A stretch of DNA of 64,000 bases. Source: Arsenicicoccus sp. oral taxon 190. Lineage in GTDB: Bacteria; Actinomycetota; Actinomycetes; Actinomycetales; Dermatophilaceae. Made by a program: the position numbers and the translations under genes. The stretch spans positions 62,001 through 126,000 of the forward strand of contig NZ_CP012070.1 in the NCBI RefSeq assembly GCF_001189535.1, in the 5' to 3' direction. Shown in pieces: positions 47,385 to 56,400 of the stretch (the stretch's first letter is position 1; each line of letters begins with the position of its first letter). The notes beneath the pieces were generated by a model, which was not told the DNA's origin, ran no database searches, and saw nothing but the letters and a program-made list of their open reading frames with translations.

Positions 47385-49922
47385 CTAGTCGGTGTCCCGG
47401 TCCGCCTCGACCGGCACCCGCAGCGGGGCGCCGGTGAGGCTCGCCACGACCACGCTCGCCGGGCGCGGGCCGCCATGGTTGTCTGGCTTGTCGGGGTTGT
47501 CGGGGTTGTCGGGGCGCTCGGGGCGCAGCACCAGCCGGCGGGTGTCACCCTGGGCGAGCGGCCACCAGCCCGTGTCGGCGCGCCACCCGGGCAGGTGGGC
47601 GTGGACGCCCGCGACCCCGGGGCCGATCGCGGTCACGTCGACGTGGACGGCAGGTCCGTGGCGCCGGGCCACGGCGCTGAGGTCGGGCTCGGCGCTGCCC
47701 GTGGGGACGGGAACGAGGAGCCGGGCGGCGGTGACGTCCCCGTGGGCCGTGCGCCAGGTGGCACGCAGCAGCGAGTAGGCCGGCTCGGGCGCGAATCGCC
47801 AGCTCCACCCGAGGTCCCGGAAGCCCCCGAGCTCCTCCTCCACCTCCACCTGGACCCGGCCGCGCGGCGGCACCGCGAGCTCCCGGGTGGCGTCGAGGAC
47901 GGTGGAGCCGTGCCGGTCCTGCGCGGCCAGGAGGAGCGTGCCGGAGACGGGTTCGGAGGTGTCGTTGACGGCCTCGAGCACGATGCCGTCGAGCCCGCGG
48001 TCCACGAGCAGCAGGGCGACCGGGGCCAGCACGTCCCGCAGCGCCAGCAGCGGGGCCTTGGGGGCGCCCGCGGCGTCGAGCAAGCCCCACCCGGGCCCGG
48101 GCGCCAGGTCCCGGTGGGCGAGGACGATGCCGCCCGCGGTCGGGGTGAGCGAGGAGCGCCACACGGCAAAGGTCTGGGTGATGGCGGTGGTCGCGGCCAG
48201 CCGCTGCAGGTCCTCCCAGCGCTCCTGCTCGTCGCGGTCGGCGTGGACCCGGGCGGGGTCCGCGACGGCCGGCACGTAGTGGTCGGTGACGTCCACGAAG
48301 TCCCAGCCGGCGCCCCGGTCGTGGGGCGCGGCGCGCCGCCAGTCCGAGCCGGGCCCTCGGTCGTCGGGGGCTCCCAGGGCGTCCAGGCCGGACGCCTCCG
48401 GCGGTATGCCGAACGCCAGCGCCTCCGAGGCGAAGGACACCGGCGCGGTGCGGGCGTCCTCCAGCGGTCGCTGGTAGGCGCCGACCCCGAAGTAGTGGCT
48501 GACCCCGTGCTGGAGGCTGACGGGCCGGGGGCCGCCGGAGGGGCTGGAGGTGACGTGGACGGCGCCCGGCGCCAGCTCGCGCGCGAGGCGCGGGAGCAGG
48601 TCGTGGACGGCGGTCATGCGACGGCGGGAGGCGGGCAGCCCCAGCAGCGTGGGTTGCTGCTCGGTCTCGGTCCCGCCGCAGACCACCGCGAGGTGCGGCC
48701 ACCCCTGCCAGGGCGTCAGCTGGTCGACCAGCTCGGCCTCCAGCTCGGCCAGCCAGGCCGGGTCCTCCGGCGGGTCGAAGGTCGCGAGCATGGCGTCCTG
48801 CCAGACGAGCAGGCCCCGCTCGGCCGCGAGCTCGCGCAGCACGTCGTCGGCGTAGGTGCCGGTCCCGGGGACCCGCAGGAGGTTGAGGCCGGCGCCTGCG
48901 AGCGCGTCGAGGTCCCGGGCGACCTGCCCGCGGTCGCTGACCCAGCCCCGGGGGTCGGTCATCGTCCACACGGCGCCCCGGACGAAGACGTCGACGCCGT
49001 TGACGACCAGCGCGAAGCGGCCGTCGTCGCGGCGAGCCTCGGTGCGGGACCAGCCGACCCGTCGGTCCAGCACGGTCTCGCCGGCCACCTCGACGCGCAG
49101 GTGGTGCAGGGTGGGCTCGCCGTGCGTGTGCGGCCACCACAGCGCGGCGTGGCGCCCCTCGTGGCGCAGGCGCAGGTGCTGGACGCCGTCCTCGGCCGGG
49201 GACCAGGAGGCGGGGAGCGCGACCCCGTCGAGCGTGACCCGGGTGTCGTCGAGCGGCTCGGCACCGGCCTGAGCGCGCAGGTGCAGCGACAGTGTGCCGA
49301 GCCAGCCCTCACCGCGCTGCTCCGCGCCGGTCTGCAGCGCGACCACCTCGACCCGCGGTCTGGCGCGCAGCGTGACCGCGCCGAGGATCCCCACCGGCGG
49401 CAGCGCCCCCTCCCAGGTGGGGATGCGCCCGAGCAGCGGGGTCCGCCGCCAGCGCAGCGTGGCATCGGGGACCAGGGAGCTGCGCCAGCGCGGCCGGGGC
49501 CTGCGGGGCACCGGCGTCTCGTCGAACGACGCGATCCGCACCGCCACCTCGTGCGGCCCGGCCGTGAGGTCGCCCACGTCGACGACGTGCCGTCGAAAGG
49601 CGTTGTCGCTGCGCAGGACCCGTATGCCGTCGACGTGGACGTCGGCGTGGGTGGTGAGGCGGTCGAGCACGAGCTGGGCGTCCGGCAGCGGTGCTGCGAG
49701 GGTCAGCTCGCCGCGCCACCACCACGCGGCGTGGTCGGCGTCGGCCAGCGCCTGCGGGCCGTAGGTGGCGGCGACCTGCGGGGTGGCCGCGAGCGAGCCG
49801 GGGACGGTCGCGGGCAGCCAGCCGTCGTCGGGCAGGGTGGCGGGGTCGAGGTCGGCACCCGCCGGGGACCGGCGGACGTGCCACCGGATGGGCGGGGCGG
49901 CGCCCCCGGTCGAGGCGCTCAT
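47385..49922 (-). CDS. GH2-like glycoside hydrolase of the aminoacyl-carrier operon
   Basis: An 845-residue cytosolic (no signal peptide) family 2-type glycosidase, nearest in layout to beta-mannosidases. Domains: N-terminal sugar-binding jelly roll (WLPATVPGSLAATP, WWWRGELTL), an immunoglobulin-like domain, and a TIM barrel from about residue 300 (GAVWTMTDPRGW, LLRVPGTGTYAD). The acid/base Glu is probably in VCGGTETEQ (GH2 enzymes usually have N-E there; here T-E), and the nucleophile Glu in SFASEALAFG. ATGA overlap with DUF1839. Last gene of the carrier-ligase operon; its substrate is unknown. Confidence 0.78.
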   Translation of the reverse strand: MSASTGGAAPPIRWHVRRSPAGADLDPATLPDDGWLPATVPGSLAATPQVAATYGPQALADADHAAWWWRGELTLAAPLPDAQLVLDRLTTHADVHVDGIRVLRSDNAFRRHVVDVGDLTAGPHEVAVRIASFDETPVPRRPRPRWRSSLVPDATLRWRRTPLLGRIPTWEGALPPVGILGAVTLRARPRVEVVALQTGAEQRGEGWLGTLSLHLRAQAGAEPLDDTRVTLDGVALPASWSPAEDGVQHLRLRHEGRHAALWWPHTHGEPTLHHLRVEVAGETVLDRRVGWSRTEARRDDGRFALVVNGVDVFVRGAVWTMTDPRGWVSDRGQVARDLDALAGAGLNLLRVPGTGTYADDVLRELAAERGLLVWQDAMLATFDPPEDPAWLAELEAELVDQLTPWQGWPHLAVVCGGTETEQQPTLLGLPASRRRMTAVHDLLPRLARELAPGAVHVTSSPSGGPRPVSLQHGVSHYFGVGAYQRPLEDARTAPVSFASEALAFGIPPEASGLDALGAPDDRGPGSDWRRAAPHDRGAGWDFVDVTDHYVPAVADPARVHADRDEQERWEDLQRLAATTAITQTFAVWRSSLTPTAGGIVLAHRDLAPGPGWGLLDAAGAPKAPLLALRDVLAPVALLLVDRGLDGIVLEAVNDTSEPVSGTLLLAAQDRHGSTVLDATRELAVPPRGRVQVEVEEELGGFRDLGWSWRFAPEPAYSLLRATWRTAHGDVTAARLLVPVPTGSAEPDLSAVARRHGPAVHVDVTAIGPGVAGVHAHLPGWRADTGWWPLAQGDTRRLVLRPERPDNPDNPDKPDNHGGPRPASVVVASLTGAPLRVPVEADRDTD

Positions 49923-50890
49923 CCGAGCGTGGTGGCGGCGCGGTCGACGGCCCGGCCCCAGTGCTCGACGGCGCGCTGCAGGGTGGGCTCGACGTCGCGC
50001 CGGCGCCCGCCGGTGATCCGCGCCAGGGCGAACTGGAGGTTCTTCATCTCCTGGGAGACGACGTCGAAGTCCGTTGCCGCAGAGTCCAGCTCATCGGCCC
50101 CCGGGCCCCCGCCCCGCGCGAGCCAGCGGCTGGCGTCGGCGGCCGCCTGCGCGGTGAGCCCGAGCTGGCGGGTGGAGGTGAAGGAGTAGCGGTGGAAGAA
50201 GTCCATCCCCCGGTCGGGCAACGAGGGCAGCAGCGCCCGCACCGACGCGGCGAGCTCGACCACCGGGTTGTCCGCGGGCCGGCGCGCGAGGTGCTCCCGG
50301 GCCAGGGTGCGGGCCCGCGACCGCAGCGTGGCGCCGCCGGGCACCGGCTCGGCGAGACGGACGCGCTCGACATACGGCTGGGGGGTGCACGACTCGGTGC
50401 CCTCGACGGCGAGCGCACCGTCGTAGTCCTCCCCCGACAGGGCGTAGAGGCCGCTGTTGTGGAAGTAGGTCATGGTGCGCTCACGCGGGTCCACCCGGAC
50501 CGGCACGATCGTGGTCTTGACGCGCTCGGTGCGGTAGGACACGCCCTCGGTGTCCGGCAGCCACCAGGCGTCGGACTCGACGGTCACGAGCTCGCCCGCG
50601 GCGAGGTGCTCCAGGACGTGCTCCTCGACGGTGCGCCACAGGTTGATCTCGCCGACCTCGAGGCCGTAGAGCGCGCGGAGGTCGTCGGTCTGCGGCTTGA
50701 GGAAGGCCCAGGCGCCGGGGACCGTGCCACCGCTGAACGCCACCACGCCCAGCGCCTCGGGGTCGGCCCCCAGCGCGGCCACGATCTCGATCCAGATGTC
50801 GAGGTAGCAGTTGGTCTGGGTCCACACCCGGTCGTCGGCGTGCAGCCGGTGAGGGGTGAAGGTCCGCGCGTCGAGGTGGTCGAGCCTCAT
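49919..50890 (-). CDS. DUF1839 protein
   Basis: A 323-residue protein of unknown function, recognised by family likeness and place. Early TNCYLDIWIEIVAALG, then VAFSGGTVPGAWAFLKP and LYGLEVGEINLWRTVEEHVL. A conserved Cys near residue 24 and Glu/Asp/His later (EHVLEHLAAGELVTVESDAW) could be catalytic, as in a transglutaminase-like or acyltransferase fold; that is a guess. The ATG at 50890 overlaps the ligase stop, and the gene's stop overlaps the GH2 start, so it is fully embedded in the operon. Confidence 0.8.
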   Translation of the reverse strand: MRLDHLDARTFTPHRLHADDRVWTQTNCYLDIWIEIVAALGADPEALGVVAFSGGTVPGAWAFLKPQTDDLRALYGLEVGEINLWRTVEEHVLEHLAAGELVTVESDAWWLPDTEGVSYRTERVKTTIVPVRVDPRERTMTYFHNSGLYALSGEDYDGALAVEGTESCTPQPYVERVRLAEPVPGGATLRSRARTLAREHLARRPADNPVVELAASVRALLPSLPDRGMDFFHRYSFTSTRQLGLTAQAAADASRWLARGGGPGADELDSAATDFDVVSQEMKNLQFALARITGGRRRDVEPTLQRAVEHWGRAVDRAATTLG

Positions 50891-51810
50891 CGCGGGTCGA
50901 GACCGAGCCGGCCGCGCACCTCCGCCGGCCAGGACGGGACATCCATGCCGTGCGTCGCGAAGAGCGCGACGGTGACCCGCTCGAGCCCGAAGCCGATGCA
51001 CGAGCTGTGCGCGGGCTCACCGTCGGGGGTGGTGATGTCGAAGTCCAGGCCGAAGTGGTCGTTGTGGTAGTTGGAGGAGCCGAGCGCGACGCCGGGGTTG
51101 TCCGCGCCGTAGACCTTGCACTCGAACTCCACCTTGAGCCCCGCGTCGCGCTGACCGGCGGCGAAGATCTTGGCGGCGCGCCCGAAGAAGGGGTCGTTGG
51201 CCGGCACCTCCTCGATCTCCAGGCCGAGGGAGGTGAGCAGCTCGGGCCCCACGCGACGCCCCAGCTCGCGGTGCTCCCGCGCCTGCTCCGGGGTGCCGAT
51301 GCAGACCTTCTCCCGCATCCGGAAGGACACCAGGCGCATCGGGTCGTCCGACGGCTCGTGCCGGAAGCAGCGGTTGCCGGTCTCGTAGACGTGGGCGCGG
51401 TCGATCCGCGTCCCCGCGTGCAGCGGGTAGGTCTGGTGGCAGGGCGCGGACAGCAGGTCCAGCCGGGCGGGGGTCAGGTGCGTGGTCCAGTCCTCGCCGG
51501 CGTTCTTGGCGGCCACCATCGCCTTGTGCTCCCGGCTGTCGCCGGTGAAGACGTCCACCGACCCGATCAGCTGGGGGAACGAGTCCAGGTAGCCGGTCCG
51601 CTCGAAGACCGGCTGGGTCAGCAGCGGCGGGAAGGACATGCGTATGACGCCCTCGGTCGGCTCCATCTCGTGGACGAGCCGCTCGACGCCGGCGAGGACG
51701 TCCTCGAAGGTGCCGGTGAAGGCGGACAGCCCCCGCAGCGGGAGCTCCACCATGTGGCCGGCGTCGATCAGGTCCTGACGGAGGGCGAGCTCGCGGTCGT
51801 GGCGTGGCAT
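50887..51810 (-). CDS. Amino acid:[carrier protein] ligase, system 1
   Basis: A 307-residue class II aminoacyl-tRNA-synthetase homologue that lacks a tRNA-binding domain. Motif 2 shows RCFRHEPSDDP, motif 3 SCIGFGLERVTVALF. The three zinc ligands known from Bradyrhizobium aa:CP ligases are all present: Cys in SAPCHQTYPL, Glu in RMREKVCIG, Cys in HSSCIGFG. Such enzymes adenylate an amino acid and pass it to the phosphopantetheine arm of a carrier protein. The carrier gene and an acyl-CoA dehydrogenase are upstream in the same operon. Amino acid choice (glycine or alanine in studied relatives) cannot be read. Confidence 0.88.
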   Translation of the reverse strand: MPRHDRELALRQDLIDAGHMVELPLRGLSAFTGTFEDVLAGVERLVHEMEPTEGVIRMSFPPLLTQPVFERTGYLDSFPQLIGSVDVFTGDSREHKAMVAAKNAGEDWTTHLTPARLDLLSAPCHQTYPLHAGTRIDRAHVYETGNRCFRHEPSDDPMRLVSFRMREKVCIGTPEQAREHRELGRRVGPELLTSLGLEIEEVPANDPFFGRAAKIFAAGQRDAGLKVEFECKVYGADNPGVALGSSNYHNDHFGLDFDITTPDGEPAHSSCIGFGLERVTVALFATHGMDVPSWPAEVRGRLGLDPR

Positions 51811-51834
51811 GGCTCCAGTGTCCTTCCTGGTGGG

Positions 51835-52995
51835 TCAGCCCTTGTAGATAAGCTCCAGCTGGGCGGTGTTGCCGAGGATCCGGTCGTTGTTGACCATCAG
51901 TTGCGCGCCGTAGGCGTCCCGCAGCGCGCGGTCCAGGCTGGTCGGCCCGGTCCGGCGGTAGCCGGCGATGCCGACGATCATCAGGGACCGCGCGACGACG
52001 TCGACGACCGTCTCGGCGCTGTAGACCTTGAGGGTGTTGAAGCTGATCGCCCGGCCCATCATCGTCGCCTCCGGCGAGATCGGGTCGACGTCGCGGTAGG
52101 CGTGTGTCGCCGCGTGGACCCGCGCCCGGAAGGCCTCCAGGACGACCTCGAGCTCGGCCAGCCGCAGCCCGGTGACCGGCGCGAGCGCTCCGGAGCGGCG
52201 GGCGGCGGCGCGCACCACCCCGCGAGCGGCGGCCGTGGCGCCCTCGGCCAGCCCGAGCCAGCAGGAGGACCAGAGGCTGTGCGCCACCGGCAGCATGGTG
52301 CGCGCGGACAGGTCGGCGTAATCGTCGGGGAAGATGCGGTCCTGGTGGGAGCGCGCCGTCAGGACGAAGCCGGGGCTGCAGGTCCCCCGGAAACCCATGG
52401 TGTCCCAGTCGCCGAGCGGCTCCAGGGACAGGTCGGCCTTGTCGCACACGACGAGCACCTGGTCGGACTCGACCGCGTCGGCGTCCTTGCGCGCCGTCAC
52501 GAAGATCAGGTCCGCCTCGACGCCGTAGGAGATGACGGGGGCCTTCTTCACCAGCTCGAAGGTGCCGTCCTGCGCCCGGTCGACGTGGCACAGGCTGCGC
52601 CGCACGTCGCCGCCGATGCCCATCTCGGTCGTGGCAGACCCGACGAGCAGCTGCTCCTCGGCGATCCGGCGCATCAGGTCCCGGAAGTACGGCGCGTCGC
52701 CGTGGTGCACCAGGCAGGCCACCTGGATCTGGTGCATGGCGAAGATCATCGCGGTCGAGGCGCAGGCCTTGGCGAGCTCCTCGCAGGCGCGCCCGATCTG
52801 GACGATGTCGGCCCCGGCCCCGCCGAGCTCGGTCGGGATCCACGCGGACAGCAGCCCCGCGTCGGCCAGCGCCGCCATCGCCTCCCGCGGGTAGCGGGCG
52901 TGCAGGTCCACGTCGGCGGCGTGCGCGGCCGCCACGTCCGTGGCGATCCGCGCCGCCTGCGCGACGACGTCGTCGCGGTGCAGGGTCGGCATCAC
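51835..52995 (-). CDS. Acyl-CoA dehydrogenase-like flavoprotein
   Basis: 386 residues with the acyl-CoA dehydrogenase fold: N-terminal helices (LADAGLLSAWIPTELGGAG), the middle beta domain with SATTEMGIGGDVRR and WDTMGFRGTCSPGF (FAD/substrate region), and a C-terminal helical half (WLGLAEGATAAARGVVRAA, NTLKVYSAETVVDVV). The start is GTG 52995 by overlap with the carrier stop, or ATG 52992. In this operon the likely substrate is an aminoacyl group on the carrier, comparable to PltE/RedW-type oxidation of prolyl-carriers; this is inference. Confidence 0.82.
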   Translation of the reverse strand: MMPTLHRDDVVAQAARIATDVAAAHAADVDLHARYPREAMAALADAGLLSAWIPTELGGAGADIVQIGRACEELAKACASTAMIFAMHQIQVACLVHHGDAPYFRDLMRRIAEEQLLVGSATTEMGIGGDVRRSLCHVDRAQDGTFELVKKAPVISYGVEADLIFVTARKDADAVESDQVLVVCDKADLSLEPLGDWDTMGFRGTCSPGFVLTARSHQDRIFPDDYADLSARTMLPVAHSLWSSCWLGLAEGATAAARGVVRAAARRSGALAPVTGLRLAELEVVLEAFRARVHAATHAYRDVDPISPEATMMGRAISFNTLKVYSAETVVDVVARSLMIVGIAGYRRTGPTSLDRALRDAYGAQLMVNNDRILGNTAQLELIYKG

Positions 52996-53246
52996 TGCTC
53001 CACCAGCGGCTCGAGCGCGTCGTGCAGCGCACCCACCGACACGAAGGTCGACTTCACCAGCAGCTCGTCGGGGATCTCGATGTCGAGGGCGTCCTCGAGC
53101 TCCAGCACCACGTTGACCGTCGCGTGGGAGGTCAGCCCGGCGGCGTAGAGGTCGGCGTCGGCGGGGATCTCCCGGGCGTCGGCCTTGAGTCGGCCGGCCT
53201 CGGCCAGGGCGGTGCGGATGGTGGTGGACAGGGTGTCGACGGACAT
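52992..53246 (-). CDS. Aminoacyl carrier protein, system 1
   Basis: An 84-residue acyl-carrier-type protein. The phosphopantetheine site is predicted in YAAGLTSHATVNVV (Ser of GLTSH), replacing the usual DSL; DIEIPDELL follows as in helix II-III of carriers. ATG 53246 sets the fold; a longer frame adds 24 non-homologous residues. Its stop overlaps the acyl-CoA dehydrogenase start. It is the first gene of the operon; a 12-bp inverted repeat lies 76 bases upstream. Confidence 0.87.
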   Translation of the reverse strand: MSVDTLSTTIRTALAEAGRLKADAREIPADADLYAAGLTSHATVNVVLELEDALDIEIPDELLVKSTFVSVGALHDALEPLVEQ

Positions 53247-53322
53247 GAGGCGCCTTTGCAGCACGAGGAGGTGGACGGTGAGAAGGTCGAGCGGTCCCCC
53301 CACCGACATCCTCATCACCGAC

Positions 53323-53384
53323 TGTAGTGACGTGAACGAATGCTCACCTGGCGTTCATGCAACGACGCGGAACACGTCACTACA
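53323..53384. promoter_or_regulatory. 12-bp inverted repeat ahead of the carrier operon
   Basis: TGTAGTGACGTG (53323-53334) and CACGTCACTACA (53373-53384), perfect arms 38 bases apart, with a nested TGAACG/CGTTCA pair inside (53333-53338, 53352-53357). On the operon strand the outer copy ends in TACAGT, a plausible -10. It lies between the mfd stop and the first operon gene, so it may be an operator pair, or the stem of a long terminator for mfd. Confidence 0.55.
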
Positions 53385-53407
53385 ATGCCCGCTGGCGTGA
53401 CAGTGGG

Positions 53408-56400
53408 TCAGTCTCGCTGACGCTCCGCCGCTGTGGCGGCCGCAGCGATGTCGTCGAGCAGCACCGCCTGGAGCAGGTCGGCCGCCCAGCGCAGGATGTC
53501 CACGTCGCGCAGCACCTTGCCGCCCACCCGCGCCGTCATGGGCGCCGGGACGAGGAGCTGGTGCTGGGCCTCCTTGATCACGGTGCCCGGGTAGAGCCGC
53601 ATCAGCCGCAGCCGTTGGCTGTCGCGCAGCTCGACCGGCCCGAACCGCACGAACTTGCCCTGCACCGCGATGTCGTTGACCTTGGCCCGGCGGGCGACGG
53701 TGCGCAGGCGCGCCACCGCGATCAGGTTGTCCACCGCGGGCGGCGGCGTGCCGTAGCGGTCGGTGAGCTCGGCGACGATGTCCGCGAGGGCGGCCTCGTC
53801 CTCGACGACCGCGAGCTTCTTGTAGGCCTCCAGCCGCAGCCGCTCGCCGGGGACGTACTCGTGGGGCAGGTGCGCATCGACCGGCAGCTCGATCTTGATC
53901 TCCATCGGCTGCGCGGCCGCGTCGTCCCCGCGGAAGTCGGCCACGGCCTCCCCCACCATCCGCACGTAGAGGTCGAACCCGACGCCCGCGATGTGCCCGG
54001 ACTGCTCGCCGCCGAGCAGGTTGCCCGCGCCGCGGATCTCGAGGTCCTTCATCGCCACCTGCATGCCGGCGCCGAGGTCGGTGTGGCTGGCGATGGTCTG
54101 CAGCCGGTCGTGCGCCGTCTCGGTGAGCGGCTTCTCCGGGGGGTAGAGGAAGTAGGCGTAGGCCCGCTCCCGCCCACGCCCGACCCGGCCCCGCAGCTGG
54201 TGCAGCTGGGACAGCCCGAGCATGTCGGCGCGCTCGACGATGAGGGTGTTGGCGCTGGAGATGTCCAGGCCCGTCTCGACGATCGTGGTGCACACCAGCA
54301 CGTCGAACTTGCGCTCCCAGAAGTCCAGCACGACCTGCTCGAGGCGGTGCTCCCCCATCTGGCCGTGCGCCGTCTCGATGCGCGCCTCCGGCACCAGCTC
54401 GCGCAGCCGCGACGCGGCCCGCTCGATGGTGGACACCTTGTTGTGGACGAGGAAGACCTGCCCCTCGCGCAACAGCTCGCGACGTATGGCGGCGACCACC
54501 TGCCGCTCGTCGTAGGCCCCGACGTAGGTGAGGACGGGGTGGCGCTCCTCGGGCGGGGTGGCGAGCGTGGACATCTCGCGGATCCCGGTGACGGCCATCT
54601 CCAGGGTCCGCGGGATGGGGGTCGCGCTCATGGCGAGCACGTCGACCGAGGTGCGCAGCGCCTTGAGCTGCTCCTTGTGCTCGACTCCGAAGCGCTGCTC
54701 CTCGTCGATGATCACGAGCCCGATGTCCTTGAAGGAGATCTCCTTGGACAGCAGCCGGTGGGTGCCGATGACCAGGTCCACGGACCCGTCCGCGAGCCCG
54801 GCCAGCACCTCCTTGGCCTCTTTGTCGGACTGGAACCGGGACAGCGCCTTGACCGTCACCGGGAACTGCGCGTAGCGCTCGGAGAAGGTGTTGTAGTGCT
54901 GCTGCACCAGCAGCGTGGTGGGGACCAGCACCGCGACCTGCTTGCCGTCCTGGATCGCCTTGAAGGCCGCCCGGACCGCGATCTCGGTCTTGCCGTAGCC
55001 GACGTCACCGCAGATCAGCCGGTCCATGGGGACGGACTTCTGCATGTCCTCCTTGACCTCGTCGATGCTGCTCAGCTGGTCCGGGGTCTCGACGTAGGCG
55101 AAGGCGTCCTCGAGCTCGCGCTGCCAGGGGGTGTCCGGTCCGAAGGCGTGACCGGGGGTCGCCATACGGGCGCTGTAGAGCCGGATGAGCTCGCCGGCGA
55201 TCTGCTTGACGAACTTCTTGGCCCGGGACTTGGTCTTCTGCCAGTCCGAGCCGCCCATCTTGGACAGCGTGGGCTGCTCGCCACCGACGTAGCGGGTGAC
55301 CTGGTCGAGCTGGTCGGTGGGCACGAAGAGCCGGTCGCCGGGCTGGCCGCGCCGGGAGGAGGCGTACTCCAGCACGAGGTACTCGCGGGTGGCCCCGCCG
55401 ACGGTGCGCTGCGTCATCTCCACGAAGCGCCCGACACCGTGCTGCTCGTGGACCACGAAGTCGCCGGGCTTGAGCTGCAGCGGGTCGACCTGGTTGCGAC
55501 GGCGGCTGGGCAGCTTGCGCATGTCCTTGGTGGTGGCGGCCCGGCCGCCCGAGCCGGTCAGGTCGGCCTCGGTCAGCACCACGAGATCGACGCTGTCGCA
55601 GACGAACCCGCGCCCCAGCGAGCCGCAGGTGATGCTCGCGACGCCGGCCTCGAGCGGGGCGTCGGGCTCGAGCAGCCGCGCGGCCAGCCCACCCTCGCCG
55701 AGCAGCTCGACGAGCCGCCGCGCGAGCCCCGGGCCCTCGGTGACGACAAGCACCTGCCGCCCGTCGTGCAGCCAGCCCGCGAGGTCGGCGCTGACCGCCT
55801 CCCGGTCCCCCCGGTAGGAGGGCGTGTCCGTCGTCGGGACCGTGAAGCTCACCGTCTCGTCGGGACTGTCCATCAGCTCCGACAGCTCCGTGTCCGCGGC
55901 GAAGGGGGTCAGGGTCCACCACGGCCGCCCGGTGGCGAGGGCGTGCTCGCGCACCTGGCCGAGGCTCCAGTAGGAGGCGGTGCCGAGGGTGCTCTGCAGG
56001 TCGACGGGGACCGCGCTGCCGGCGGCGGCGTTGGCCCAGCTGGCCTCCAGGAACTCCTGGCTGGTCGCCACCAGGTCACGGGCCCGGGTGCGCACCCGCT
56101 CGGGGTCGCACACGACCACGTGGGTGCCCTGCGGGAGGGTATCCAGCAGGCTCTCCATCCCGTCGACCAGGGCGGGGCCGAGCGACTCCATCCCCTCCAC
56201 GGCGATGCCCTCGGCGACCTTGTCGAGCAGGTCGGCGACGCCGGGCAGCTGCGGCGCCAGGGCGCGGGCGCGCTCGCGCACCGCGTCGGTCAGCAGGATC
56301 TCGCGGCACGGCGGGGCCCACAGGCCGTGGCCGGACACCTCGAGGCTGCGCTGGTCGGCGACCCGGAACCACCGGATCTCCTCGACCGTGTCGCCCCAGA

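Noticed and set aside
50887..51810. Seryl-tRNA synthetase
   Set aside because: Only 307 residues, no N-terminal tRNA-binding coiled coil, and sits with a carrier protein gene; the zinc-ligand pattern fits aa:CP ligases.
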